Below, one piece after another: positions 1 through 6,089 of a stretch of DNA of 6,089 nt (the stretch's first letter is position 1; each line of letters begins with the position of its first letter). A program made the translations under genes and the position numbers. The notes beneath the pieces are model-generated. The model saw only the letters and a list, made by a program, of their open reading frames with translations, did no database searches and had not been told where the DNA came from. The stretch spans positions 5,312-11,400 of the forward strand of contig DHJP01000204.1 of the NCBI GenBank assembly GCA_002404395.1, written 5' to 3'. The stretch is from Clostridiales bacterium UBA4717. GTDB taxonomy: Bacteria > Bacillota > Clostridia > Oscillospirales > CAG-272.

Positions 1-1479
1 GCAGTCTGGGGCTTTAACGGCACCGAACGTCCGGGCGCTGTTTATCTTGCGGCGGTTATGGCGGCGTTTGCTCAGCGCGGACTTCCGGCATTTTCAATTT
101 ACGGACACGACGTTCAGGACGCGACGGACAATACTATCCCCGATGACGTTGCCGAAAAGATCCTGCGTTTTGCCCGTGCCGCACTTGCGGTTGGACAGAT
201 GAAAGATAAAGCGTACGTAAATCTCGGCGGAGTCGCTATGGGTATTGCCGGTTCGTATTGTGATATGGAATTTATGCGCAAGTATCTCGGTATCCGCGCC
301 GAGTGGGTAGATCTTACCGAAATTCTGCGCCGTATTACGCTTGAGATCTACGATCATGATGAGTACGAAAGAGCGCTTGCATGGATCAAAACAAATTGCC
401 GCGAGGGCTTTGATAAGAACGCAGGGAAGAATTTCCCCGAGATCATACGCCACTCAAAAACGATCGCTCCCGACCGCGATTGGGAGTTTATCGCTAAATT
501 CACGATAATCGTTAACGATATTCTTTACGGTAATCCGAAGCTCGATGAAATGGGCTGGCACGAAGAAGCGCTCGGAAAGAACGCGATCGCCGGCGGCTTC
601 CAGGGACAGCGCAATTGGACGGATTGGCTCCCGAACGCCGATTTTACCGAAGCGATCATGGCAAGCTCCTTCAATTGGAACGGCAAAAAAGCGCCGACTG
701 CATTTGCCACCGAAAACGATACACTCAACGGAATTTCGATGCTCTTCGGAACGCTGGTCAGCGGCAAAGCACCCGCTTTCCATGATGTGCGTACATATTG
801 GAGCCCCGAAGCCGTAAAACGTGTTACCGGCAAAGCCCTGACAGGCAAAGCCGAAAACGGTATAATCCATCTCATAAATTCGGGAGCTACCGCACTTGAC
901 TGCACCGGTGCAGCATTGACTGCTAACGGCGAAGGTACAATAAAAGAATGGTGGAACATGAGCGACGCGGACATAAATGCCTGCCTTGAGGCGACCGATT
1001 GGTGCCGAGCCGACTATGAATATTTCCGCGGCGGCGGATTTTCGAGCCATTTCAAGACGCTTGCCGAAATGCCTGTGACAATGCTCAGAGTAAATATCGT
1101 GGACGGTATCGGACCGGTCATTCAGATAGCCGAGGGCTATACCTGCACGCTGCCCGATGATATTCACGAAAAGCTTGACCGCAGGACCGATCCGACCTGG
1201 CCGACTACTTGGTTTGCACCGCGTCTGACCGGAAAGGGCGCGTTTACCGATGTCTATTCGGTGATGGCGAATTGGGGCGCAAACCACGGCGTAACGATCG
1301 GCGGACATATCGGTGCGGATCTGATAACGCTTGCTTCGATGCTCCGTATTCCCGTGACGATGCACAATGTGCCTGACGAAAAGGTTTACCGTCCTCACGC
1401 TTGGGCGGCATTCGGCACCGAAAATACGCAGGCAGCCGACTATTCGGCGTGCGAAAAATACGGACCGATGTATAAATAA
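1..1479 (+). CDS. fucI: L-fucose isomerase, N-terminus cut off by the window edge
   Basis: Cytoplasmic aldose-ketose isomerase converting L-fucose to L-fuculose, the first step of fucose catabolism; the family also accepts D-arabinose. The frame is open from base 1 and ends at TAA 1477-1479, giving 492 residues. It begins with a [16 protein letters not shown] stretch that closely resembles E. coli FucI (about 591 residues), so roughly 100 N-terminal residues are missing and the ATG at 58 is internal. By recalled alignment, the Mn-binding residues of the E. coli enzyme are all kept: Glu of FATEND (window residue 238, base 712; E. coli E337), Asp of HDVRTYW (residue 262, base 784; D361) and His of GGHIGADL (residue 436, base 1306; H528). 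Other family blocks seen are [47 protein letters not shown] and [12 protein letters not shown]. No frameshift is visible. It converges on the AraC-type gene. No kinase, aldolase or permease partner is in view, so operon membership upstream is unknown. Confidence 0.96.
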   Translation, partial: AVWGFNGTERPGAVYLAAVMAAFAQRGLPAFSIYGHDVQDATDNTIPDDVAEKILRFARAALAVGQMKDKAYVNLGGVAMGIAGSYCDMEFMRKYLGIRAEWVDLTEILRRITLEIYDHDEYERALAWIKTNCREGFDKNAGKNFPEIIRHSKTIAPDRDWEFIAKFTIIVNDILYGNPKLDEMGWHEEALGKNAIAGGFQGQRNWTDWLPNADFTEAIMASSFNWNGKKAPTAFATENDTLNGISMLFGTLVSGKAPAFHDVRTYWSPEAVKRVTGKALTGKAENGIIHLINSGATALDCTGAALTANGEGTIKEWWNMSDADINACLEATDWCRADYEYFRGGGFSSHFKTLAEMPVTMLRVNIVDGIGPVIQIAEGYTCTLPDDIHEKLDRRTDPTWPTTWFAPRLTGKGAFTDVYSVMANWGANHGVTIGGHIGADLITLASMLRIPVTMHNVPDEKVYRPHAWAAFGTENTQAADYSACEKYGPMYK

Positions 1480-1539
1480 ACGATCTTCGGTCGTTGTTGC
1501 CTCAATGACTTTGATTTTCTGCTTGATTTAAAGGCAAAA

Positions 1540-1558
1540 CGGCGGCATTATGCCGCCG
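1540..1558. other. GC-rich hairpin in the convergent gap
   Basis: An 8-base perfect inverted repeat, CGGCGGCA at 1540-1547 and TGCCGCCG at 1551-1558, leaves a 3-base loop. On the + strand it is not followed by a T-run. Read on the - strand it is followed by GTTTTGCCTTT, so it could act as a weak back-up terminator for leftward transcripts that pass the main terminator. It may equally be only a stable 3' end structure of the fucI message. Confidence 0.35.
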
Positions 1559-1576
1559 AGCCAATGTCGTGGGTGC

Positions 1577-1621
1577 AAAAAAGAGTTTAAGAAGTCTTTT
1601 GACTGCTTAAACTCTTTTTTT
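1577..1621. terminator. Bidirectional Rho-independent terminator between fucI and the AraC-type gene
   Basis: A near-perfect palindrome. Bases 1577-1591 (six A, then GAGTTTAAG) pair with 1606-1620 (CTTAAACTC, then T-run). Inside, AGTC 1593-1596 pairs with GACT 1601-1604 around a TTTT loop, with one A/G mismatch at 1592/1605. The + strand ends in seven T (1615-1621) and the - strand ends in six T, so both orientations look like intrinsic terminators. It lies 98 bases after the fucI stop and 15 bases from the stop of the leftward regulator, as expected for a shared terminator of convergent genes. Confidence 0.88.
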
Positions 1622-1635
1622 ATACGAATACACAG

Positions 1636-2424
1636 CTATTGCGCCTTGTCGCGGCGGCTTCTGCCGTACTCCGAGGGCGCACAGCCTTTTATGCGTTTGA
1701 ACATTTTTGAAAAGTTGAATACATCTCCGTAACCGGACATATATGCTGCATCCGAAACAGAATGACCGTCCTCAAGAAACTTGCAGGCATTGTCGATCCG
1801 CGTGAGTATCATATAGTTTTGAATCGGCATACCGTAACGCTCTCTGAATTTTCGCGTGAGATAACACCTGTCTACGTGCACACGCTCGGCTATCTGTGCA
1901 ACCGAGAGCTTGTTCATGTAATTGAAGTCGATATAGCTTTTGACTTCCGAGATCACGTCGCGCTTTGCGGGTAGATTTTCAAAAGCACGGTAGAAAAACT
2001 CAAATAAAACCGAAAAATAAGCGTCACGCGACATTACCTCTTTTTCACAAAGTCTGCGCAGTTTGAAAAAGGTGTCGTGCTCGTATTCAAGCACAGGCTC
2101 AAGCGCGGTTAGCCGTTCGGCATATCTGCCTTTGAAGCCCATCCATATATATTCCCACGGATCAGCTTTATCGGCACGGTAAGAGACTACGTCTCCCGGC
2201 TTGATAATAAAGATCTGCCCGGGGCTGACTTCGTGTTCGCCGGAAGGATCGGTGAAATATCCGCATCCGGACACGCAGTAGTGGATCAGGTAGAACTGTC
2301 TGATATGTTGGGGTTGGGCATCTTCCGGCAAACATTTTTCAAAGCCGGCAAACGAAAAAGACAGATCGGTCTCAATATTGTCTATGCTTCCAATCGTAAA
2401 ATCTACCACTTTTTGATTATTCAT
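1636..2424 (-). CDS. AraC-family transcriptional regulator, sugar-responsive type
   Basis: A complete 262-residue DNA-binding regulator, a usual length for the family. The N-terminal half (about residues 20-105) looks like the AraC cupin-type ligand-binding domain, with YLIHYCVSGCGYF, PGQIFIIKPGD and WEYIWMGFKG; the last resembles the MsmR/RafR branch that regulates oligosaccharide genes. The C-terminal half has two helix-turn-helix units: LSVAQIAERVHVDRCYLTRKF (residues 173-193) and a second at about 221-253, with the signature GYGDVFNFSKMFKRIKGCAPSEY. The start ATG (complement of 2422-2424) is preceded by AAAGGAA at 2443-2437, 12 bases away, a slightly long spacing. The stop is TAG at 1638-1636. 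It is divergent from the GH2 glycosidase gene, with 269 bases between, the usual layout for a regulator activating its neighbour and often itself. Family assignment is firm; the inducer and the target are inferred. It could also control genes outside the window. Confidence 0.95.
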   Translation of the reverse strand: MNNQKVVDFTIGSIDNIETDLSFSFAGFEKCLPEDAQPQHIRQFYLIHYCVSGCGYFTDPSGEHEVSPGQIFIIKPGDVVSYRADKADPWEYIWMGFKGRYAERLTALEPVLEYEHDTFFKLRRLCEKEVMSRDAYFSVLFEFFYRAFENLPAKRDVISEVKSYIDFNYMNKLSVAQIAERVHVDRCYLTRKFRERYGMPIQNYMILTRIDNACKFLEDGHSVSDAAYMSGYGDVFNFSKMFKRIKGCAPSEYGRSRRDKAQ

Positions 2425-2492
2425 CAGTCAGCACCGTTCCTTTCTGTTTCATGATAACATATAAACAAGTACAAAATCAATAGTTTTTTGCG

Positions 2493-2498
2493 ATTATA
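2493..2498 (-). promoter_or_regulatory. Candidate -10 element for the AraC-type gene
   Basis: The complement of 2498-2493 reads TATAAT, a perfect -10 hexamer, which would give a leader of about 60 bases. No good -35 hexamer lies 16-18 bases upstream (2515-2522 complement reads about TCAAAATG), so it may need an activator. An alternative pair is TTGATT (2480-2475) with TATCAT (2456-2451), 18 bases apart, but its transcript would start almost on the ribosome binding site. Confidence 0.4.
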
Positions 2499-2550
2499 CT
2501 ATGGAAAAATTTATCATTTTGACATACCGTGCCGATGTTTGGAAATTTAA

Positions 2551-2592
2551 GTGCAAAATCTGCACAAATGTGTTAAAGCGAAAGCTGTGTTA
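2551..2592. promoter_or_regulatory. Candidate regulator-binding site: inverted and direct repeats
   Basis: GTGCA (2551-2555) and TGCAC (2561-2565) form a perfect inverted repeat with a 5-base centre. TGCAAAAT (2552) and TGCACAAAT (2561) also read as an imperfect direct repeat. Immediately to the right, TGTGTTA occurs twice, at 2569-2575 and 2586-2592, exactly 17 bases apart, with AAAGC repeated between (2575-2579 and 2581-2585). AraC-family proteins often bind direct repeats with spacing of this order. The cluster lies about 55-100 bases upstream of the candidate GH2 -10 element. Assignment to the adjacent regulator is inference. Confidence 0.4.
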
Positions 2593-2624
2593 TCATTATG
2601 CTAAAATCACAGCACATCTTATCA

Positions 2625-2653
2625 TGGATTTTTGTGTAAAAAAGCGTTATAAT
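2625..2653 (+). promoter_or_regulatory. Candidate promoter for the GH2 glycosidase gene
   Basis: A perfect TATAAT lies at 2648-2653. Seventeen bases upstream, the -35 position (2625-2630) reads TGGATT, matching only half of TTGACA. A good -10 with a poor -35 is what an activator-dependent promoter looks like, fitting the divergent AraC-type gene. Transcription would start near 2660, giving a leader of about 34 bases before the ATG at 2694. A third TGTGT motif (2633-2637) lies in the spacer. Confidence 0.5.
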
Positions 2654-2683
2654 CAAACTAAAATAAGCCGCTTATGCAATTTC

Positions 2684-2688
2684 GGAGG
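2684..2688 (+). promoter_or_regulatory. Ribosome binding site that sets the GH2 start
   Basis: GGAGG lies 5 bases before ATG 2694-2696. It is the only strong Shine-Dalgarno site nearby and fixes this start. The first residues encoded then form a regular signal peptide, which supports the choice. Confidence 0.85.
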
Positions 2689-2693
2689 TATTT

Positions 2694-2801
2694 ATGAAAA
2701 AATTAAATCGTCGACGGATATTCGGCACTGCGCTCAAACGGGCAATGTCGGTTTTGCTTTGTGCGTGCATGGTAATGCCGCTCGTGCCGACCGTATCGGC
2801 G
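2694..2801 (+). other. Signal peptide of the GH2 enzyme
   Basis: Residues 1-36 have a basic N-region (MKKLNRRR, then K15 and R16), a hydrophobic core (AMSVLLCACMVMPLVP) and a VSA site before Asp37, as for signal peptidase I. The cysteines at 23 and 25 do not sit in a good lipobox, so Sec export of a soluble or wall-attached protein is favoured over a lipoprotein. Confidence 0.85.
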
Positions 2802-5800
2802 GATTCGCATAACGTCAGACTTGTGCGCGACACGCAGATCGGCGGCGAACGCAGCAATCTGTTTGACTATGATTGGAAATTCAAACTCACATCCGACGAC
2901 TGCAGTGCGTTCGGATACGACGACTCCGATTGGCGTGTACTTGATCTCCCTCACGATTGGAAGATCGAGCGCGGCAGTGATTACAACACATTGTACGGCA
3001 AGGAGACGGCATGGTACAGACACGATCTCTATCTGCCCGAAGCGCTTAAGGATAAAGATATTTCCTTGCGCTTCGACTGCGTCCAGAAAAACACCACCGT
3101 ATATGTTAACGGTAAATATGCGGCATATTACCCCGCGGGATACTCAACATTTAATGTAGAGCTTACCGATCTTCTGAATTTCGGCAATACGGTAAACGAG
3201 ATCGCGGTAAAAGTTGAATATGAGTATGCCGACGCATGGTGGTACACCGGAGCCGGAATAATCCGCGATGTCTGGCTCACGGTCACCGATAAGGTACACG
3301 TAAATTACGGTGGAACCTACATATACACAGACGGAAAGAGCACGGCTTCTATAGACGCTGAGATCAAAAATGATACGTCAGTTTCCAAGACCGTTACAGT
3401 CAGCGAGACTGTGCTTGATGCCGACGGCAAGAGCGTGGCAAGCTCAAGCAAACGTGTGACCGTGCCGGCAGGCGGCATTGTTACCGATACACAAACGCTC
3501 AATGTGTCAAACGCCAAGCTCTGGGATACGGAGAACCCATATCTTTATACAATGAAGACCGAGCTTTCCTGCGACGGCAAGATCGTTGACACATATACCG
3601 GTACTTTCGGTTTCAGAACTATCGAGATCGATCCGGAGCACGGATTCTTTCTCAACGGCAAGCAGACCAAGCTCAAGGGGGCAGCACTTCATCAAGATCT
3701 CGGCGCGCTCGGCGGAGTGTCTAACTATGAGGGAACGAAAAAGCGTTTGATCCAGCTTAAGGAGATGGGTATAAATGCGATTCGTACCGCTCATAATATC
3801 TGCCCGCCCGAGTGGGTCGAGCTGTGCGATGAGCTCGGCATAATGATGATAAATGAGGGCATAGTACGCTGGCTTGAGTGCACCTATTTTACCCGAGAAG
3901 CTGACCAGGACCTGAGCGGCTCTCCCAAGACCTCATCAAGTCCCACCTGGTCCGAGGTCGAACTGCGCAATTGGATCAGACGCGACCGCAATCATCCTTG
4001 CGTGATCTTTTGGAGCATCGGAAACGAAGTTCCGAGTCAGCACAGTGAAGAAGGCTACAATATCGGAGTCAACCTTATAAATATGCTGAATTCCGAGGAT
4101 CCGCAGAAGAACGGACTCAGAACCCTTGCTTCCGACGCAATGACCGGTTGGTCGCTCAAATTCGCACGCGAACACCTTGATGCCGGCGGTTACAACTATG
4201 CGGAAGCTATGTATGACAGCCAGCATGCCGAATATCCTGCACTTGGTATCATCGGAACCGAAGCGGCATCGGCGACCGCGAGCCGCGGAATTTACCATTT
4301 CCCGGCGGACAAGGTGATACTCAATTATTTTGACAATAAGGTCTCCTCGTACGGCAACAGCTATGTGCCGTGGGGAAGCTCAAATGAGGACGCGTATATC
4401 GCCGATCGTGACCGTGAGTTTGTGCTCGGCGAATTTATCTGGAACGGCCACGACTATATAGGCGAGCCGACTCCGTATAAATCCAAAAACACCTTCTTCG
4501 GCATCATTGACACTGCCGATCTGCCGAAAGACAGCTACTATTTCTATCAAAGCGTCTGGACGGATCCCGAGACCGCGCCGATGGTACACCTGTTACCCTA
4601 TTGGGACGATTCGCTTACAACCTCAGACGGCGGTGAGATCGACGTTCATGCATATTCAAATGCCGACAGCGTTGAACTGTTTCTTAACGGTGTTTCGCTC
4701 GGCAGGCAGTCAATTGACCTTAAGACTGCAACGGTGCTGCACTATAAGTGGAAAGTCCCGTATGCGGACGGAACTCTGCTCGCCAAAGCTTACGACAAGG
4801 ACGGAAAGGTTATAGCTACCGAGGAGGTCAAGAGCTTCGGCGCTCCTGCCGGCATAAAGCTCGAAGCAAATCGCACAGAGCTTACGGCGGACGGCAAGGA
4901 TCTTTTGTACGTTACCGCAAGTATTGTCGATAAAGACGGAAACTTTGTGGCAAACGCGCGCAATGAAGTAAAGTTTACAGTCAGCGGCGCAGGTAAGCTT
5001 GTCGGCGTTGACAACGGTGATTCCACCGACTACGACAATTATTATGACACCGAAAGGCGCGCTTTCTCGGGCAAGGTCGTGGCGATAATCATGTCCGACG
5101 GCACCGAGGGCGATATCACCGTTTCAGCCGACTCATATAATATCAGCTCGGCTTCGCCTGTTACCGTTAAAGCAACCCACGCGCAACAGATCACGCAGAT
5201 CACGCTCGGTTCTATCGACGGAAGCTCAAGTATAACAAATGCCGGCGGCTCTCTTAAGCTTACCGCCGAAATATCCCCGTCAAACGCAGATTATCCGAAG
5301 GTAATATACAGCGTAAGCGACGAGTTCGGCAATCCGACGACTGCCGCATATATCGACGTTTACGGAAATCTGACCGCGCTCGGAAACGGCAGAGTCAAGG
5401 TGACCGCGACTGCGCTTGACGGCTCAAATGTATCCGATTCGGCGATCGTCACGGTTTCGGGTCAGAATACTGTGACGCGTGTAAATGCGATAAACGTAAG
5501 CTCAGATACATCGACCGTAAACACCAAATCCGGCAGACTTCAGCTTTCGGCAGCCGTTTCGCCCGCAAACGCCGCGCTGAAAAATGTGGCGTGGAGCGTC
5601 TCAAATGCCTGTGCGACAATTGATGAATCGGGATTACTTACCGCAAGATACAACGGAAGTGTGACCGTCCGCGCGACTGCGCTTGACGGCTCGCGAATCT
5701 ATGGAGAAAAGGTTATTACGATCACCGGTCAGGAGGCAAATTTCACACCTGCAAACAAGCTCACCTTTGAAGTGATCGAAGGCTCGACCGAGCTTACTAA

Positions 5801-6089
5801 CGAGTCGCTCACCGCACGCGTCAAGGCAACACTTAATCCCGCGGGTGCGTCCGAAGATATCACCTGGATGGTAATTGACGACGGCGGCGACGAGACCGCG
5901 CTTGCGCGGATCGACGAGATCAGCGCAGACGGCACTGTCGCAACCGTAACCGCGCAGGGAAGCGGCGAGTTCTATCTTTGCGCATACGTAAAGAACCGCA
6001 GTGCATATGCACAGAGCTATAAAATGCTCAAATTCACCGCGACCGACATTTTTGCGGCAAAAAAGCCTTATGACGTCATTTACGGGCGC
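2694..6089 (+). CDS. Secreted GH2 family glycoside hydrolase (beta-galactosidase-like) with C-terminal Ig-like modules; C-terminus outside window
   Basis: A single open frame of 1132 codons with no stop before the window end. Residues 1-36 are a signal peptide. About 50-200 form the GH2 N-terminal sugar-binding beta-sandwich (FDYDWKF, LPHDW, VYVNGKYAAYYPAGYSTF, WWYTGAGIIRDVWL). About 203-310 form the GH2 Ig-like domain. About 312-625 form the catalytic barrel, with LKGAALHQDLGALGG, IRTAHN and RDRNHP. The probable acid/base is Glu445 in WSIGNE; the probable nucleophile is Glu523 in IIGTEAAS. GEFIWNGHDYIGEPTPY (579-595) and FFGIIDTADLPKDSYYFYQ are typical of GH2 beta-galactosidases. Residues about 630-715 resemble DUF4982 and 717-830 the GH2 C-terminal domain 5. 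Two Big_2-type modules (833-924, 925-1013) and a third Ig-like region (1014 on) follow. The enzyme should act outside the cell by retaining hydrolysis. Beta-galactosidase is likely but not proven; other GH2 activities remain possible. The divergent AraC-type gene probably regulates it. Anchoring or binding modules may lie beyond the edge. Confidence 0.94.
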   Translation, partial: MKKLNRRRIFGTALKRAMSVLLCACMVMPLVPTVSADSHNVRLVRDTQIGGERSNLFDYDWKFKLTSDDCSAFGYDDSDWRVLDLPHDWKIERGSDYNTLYGKETAWYRHDLYLPEALKDKDISLRFDCVQKNTTVYVNGKYAAYYPAGYSTFNVELTDLLNFGNTVNEIAVKVEYEYADAWWYTGAGIIRDVWLTVTDKVHVNYGGTYIYTDGKSTASIDAEIKNDTSVSKTVTVSETVLDADGKSVASSSKRVTVPAGGIVTDTQTLNVSNAKLWDTENPYLYTMKTELSCDGKIVDTYTGTFGFRTIEIDPEHGFFLNGKQTKLKGAALHQDLGALGGVSNYEGTKKRLIQLKEMGINAIRTAHNICPPEWVELCDELGIMMINEGIVRWLECTYFTREADQDLSGSPKTSSSPTWSEVELRNWIRRDRNHPCVIFWSIGNEVPSQHSEEGYNIGVNLINMLNSEDPQKNGLRTLASDAMTGWSLKFAREHLDAGGYNYAEAMYDSQHAEYPALGIIGTEAASATASRGIYHFPADKVILNYFDNKVSSYGNSYVPWGSSNEDAYIADRDREFVLGEFIWNGHDYIGEPTPYKSKNTFFGIIDTADLPKDSYYFYQSVWTDPETAPMVHLLPYWDDSLTTSDGGEIDVHAYSNADSVELFLNGVSLGRQSIDLKTATVLHYKWKVPYADGTLLAKAYDKDGKVIATEEVKSFGAPAGIKLEANRTELTADGKDLLYVTASIVDKDGNFVANARNEVKFTVSGAGKLVGVDNGDSTDYDNYYDTERRAFSGKVVAIIMSDGTEGDITVSADSYNISSASPVTVKATHAQQITQITLGSIDGSSSITNAGGSLKLTAEISPSNADYPKVIYSVSDEFGNPTTAAYIDVYGNLTALGNGRVKVTATALDGSNVSDSAIVTVSGQNTVTRVNAINVSSDTSTVNTKSGRLQLSAAVSPANAALKNVAWSVSNACATIDESGLLTARYNGSVTVRATALDGSRIYGEKVITITGQEANFTPANKLTFEVIEGSTELTNESLTARVKATLNPAGASEDITWMVIDDGGDETALARIDEISADGTVATVTAQGSGEFYLCAYVKNRSAYAQSYKMLKFTATDIFAAKKPYDVIYGR
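5187..5204 (+). repeat. Tandem 9-base duplication at a domain boundary
   Basis: CAGATCACG occurs twice without a gap (5187-5195 and 5196-5204), in frame, coding Gln-Ile-Thr twice (residues 832-837). It marks the junction between the GH2 C-terminal domain and the first Big_2-type module, and looks like a small slippage duplication. Confidence 0.75.
5190..5732 (+). repeat. Two tandem Big_2-type Ig-like module repeats
   Basis: Two related modules of about 90 residues (833-924 and 925-1013) within the GH2 protein. Shared landmarks are a leading I-x-V/L strand, LKLTAEISPSNA versus LQLSAAVSPANA, GNLTALGNGRVKVTATALDGS versus GLLTARYNGSVTVRATALDGS, and the closing VTVSGQ versus ITITGQ. A 20-base stretch is identical at 5406-5425 and 5673-5692, offset by 267 bases (89 codons). 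Such modules usually act as spacers or surface and glycan adhesion units in exported Gram-positive proteins. Confidence 0.82.

Larger units (their letters stand above)
2425..2693. promoter_or_regulatory. AT-rich divergent intergenic regulatory region
   Basis: This 269-base stretch separates the starts of the leftward regulator and the rightward GH2 gene and is clearly more AT-rich than either. It contains a TATAAT element for each direction, an inverted repeat GTGCA-N5-TGCAC, repeated TGTGTTA motifs and a strong Shine-Dalgarno site at its right end. A 103-codon open frame from ATG 2501 runs through it into the GH2 gene in another frame. It has no family-like features, and I do not believe it is a gene. 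Confidence 0.8.

Noticed and set aside
454..1398. Long leftward open frame (314 codons) inside fucI
   Set aside because: It lies antisense to a well-conserved FucI reading frame, has no recognisable motif and shows composition typical of a complement shadow.
1550..1732. 60-codon rightward open frame in the convergent gap
   Set aside because: It runs through the terminator and antisense to the end of the AraC-type gene; no sign of coding.
2519..2524. Perfect TTGACA on the + strand as a -35 box
   Set aside because: No acceptable -10 element lies 16-18 bases downstream (2541-2548 reads GGAAATTT), so it is probably chance.
2760..2770. Lipoprotein lipobox around Cys23/Cys25
   Set aside because: The residues before the cysteines do not match the lipobox pattern, and a good VSA cleavage site follows at residue 36.
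2694..2801. Tat-type export signal (Arg-Arg-Ile-Phe at residues 7-10)
   Set aside because: The motif lacks the preceding Ser/Thr and following Leu-Lys, and Lys15-Arg16 separate it from the hydrophobic core; a Sec signal is the simpler reading.
2501..2812. 103-codon rightward open frame starting in the intergenic region
   Set aside because: It has no convincing ribosome binding site, covers the promoter region and overlaps the start of the GH2 gene in another frame; its sequence resembles no family I know.
1..6089. CRISPR array, tRNA, rRNA or insertion sequence
   Set aside because: I saw no regularly spaced direct repeats with spacers, no tRNA-like cloverleaf, no rRNA-like block and no transposase or paired terminal inverted repeats.

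Overview
The window reads as part of a carbohydrate-utilisation locus from a Gram-positive, gut-type anaerobe, most likely an uncultured Clostridia/Oscillospirales-like bacterium. Three things suggest this: the modest GC content with AT-rich intergenic DNA, strong GGAGG-type ribosome binding, and a very large secreted glycosidase with bacterial Ig-like modules. The taxonomic call is inference from style, not from a marker gene.

Layout. Bases 1-1479 (+) are the C-terminal ~492 residues of an L-fucose isomerase (FucI) whose N-terminus lies left of the window. A 156-base convergent gap (1480-1635) follows, with a strong palindromic terminator at 1577-1621 that can serve both strands, and a GC-rich hairpin at 1540-1558. 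Bases 1636-2424 (-) encode a complete AraC-family regulator with a cupin-like sensor and two helix-turn-helix motifs. The divergent AT-rich intergenic region 2425-2693 holds candidate promoters for both directions, an inverted repeat, and repeated TGTGTTA motifs that may be operator sites. From 2694 to the window end (+), one reading frame stays open for 1132 codons. It encodes a signal peptide, a family GH2 glycosidase (beta-galactosidase-like) and at least three C-terminal Ig-like modules. It has no stop codon inside the window, so its C-terminus is unseen.

How they may work together. The secreted GH2 enzyme would remove non-reducing beta-linked sugars, probably galactose, from an extracellular glycan. 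The divergent AraC-type protein is placed to control it in response to a sugar. FucI would convert imported L-fucose to L-fuculose in the cytoplasm. Fucose and galactose occur together in mucin, milk oligosaccharides and plant xyloglucan, so a fucosylated galactoside is a reasonable substrate guess. However, no fucosidase, transporter, fuculokinase or aldolase is visible. The architecture is a recognisable type; I see no clear evidence of a wholly new system. The most useful follow-up targets are the intergenic repeats, the altered DE-x-FD-like motif of the GH2 barrel, and the unseen C-terminus.
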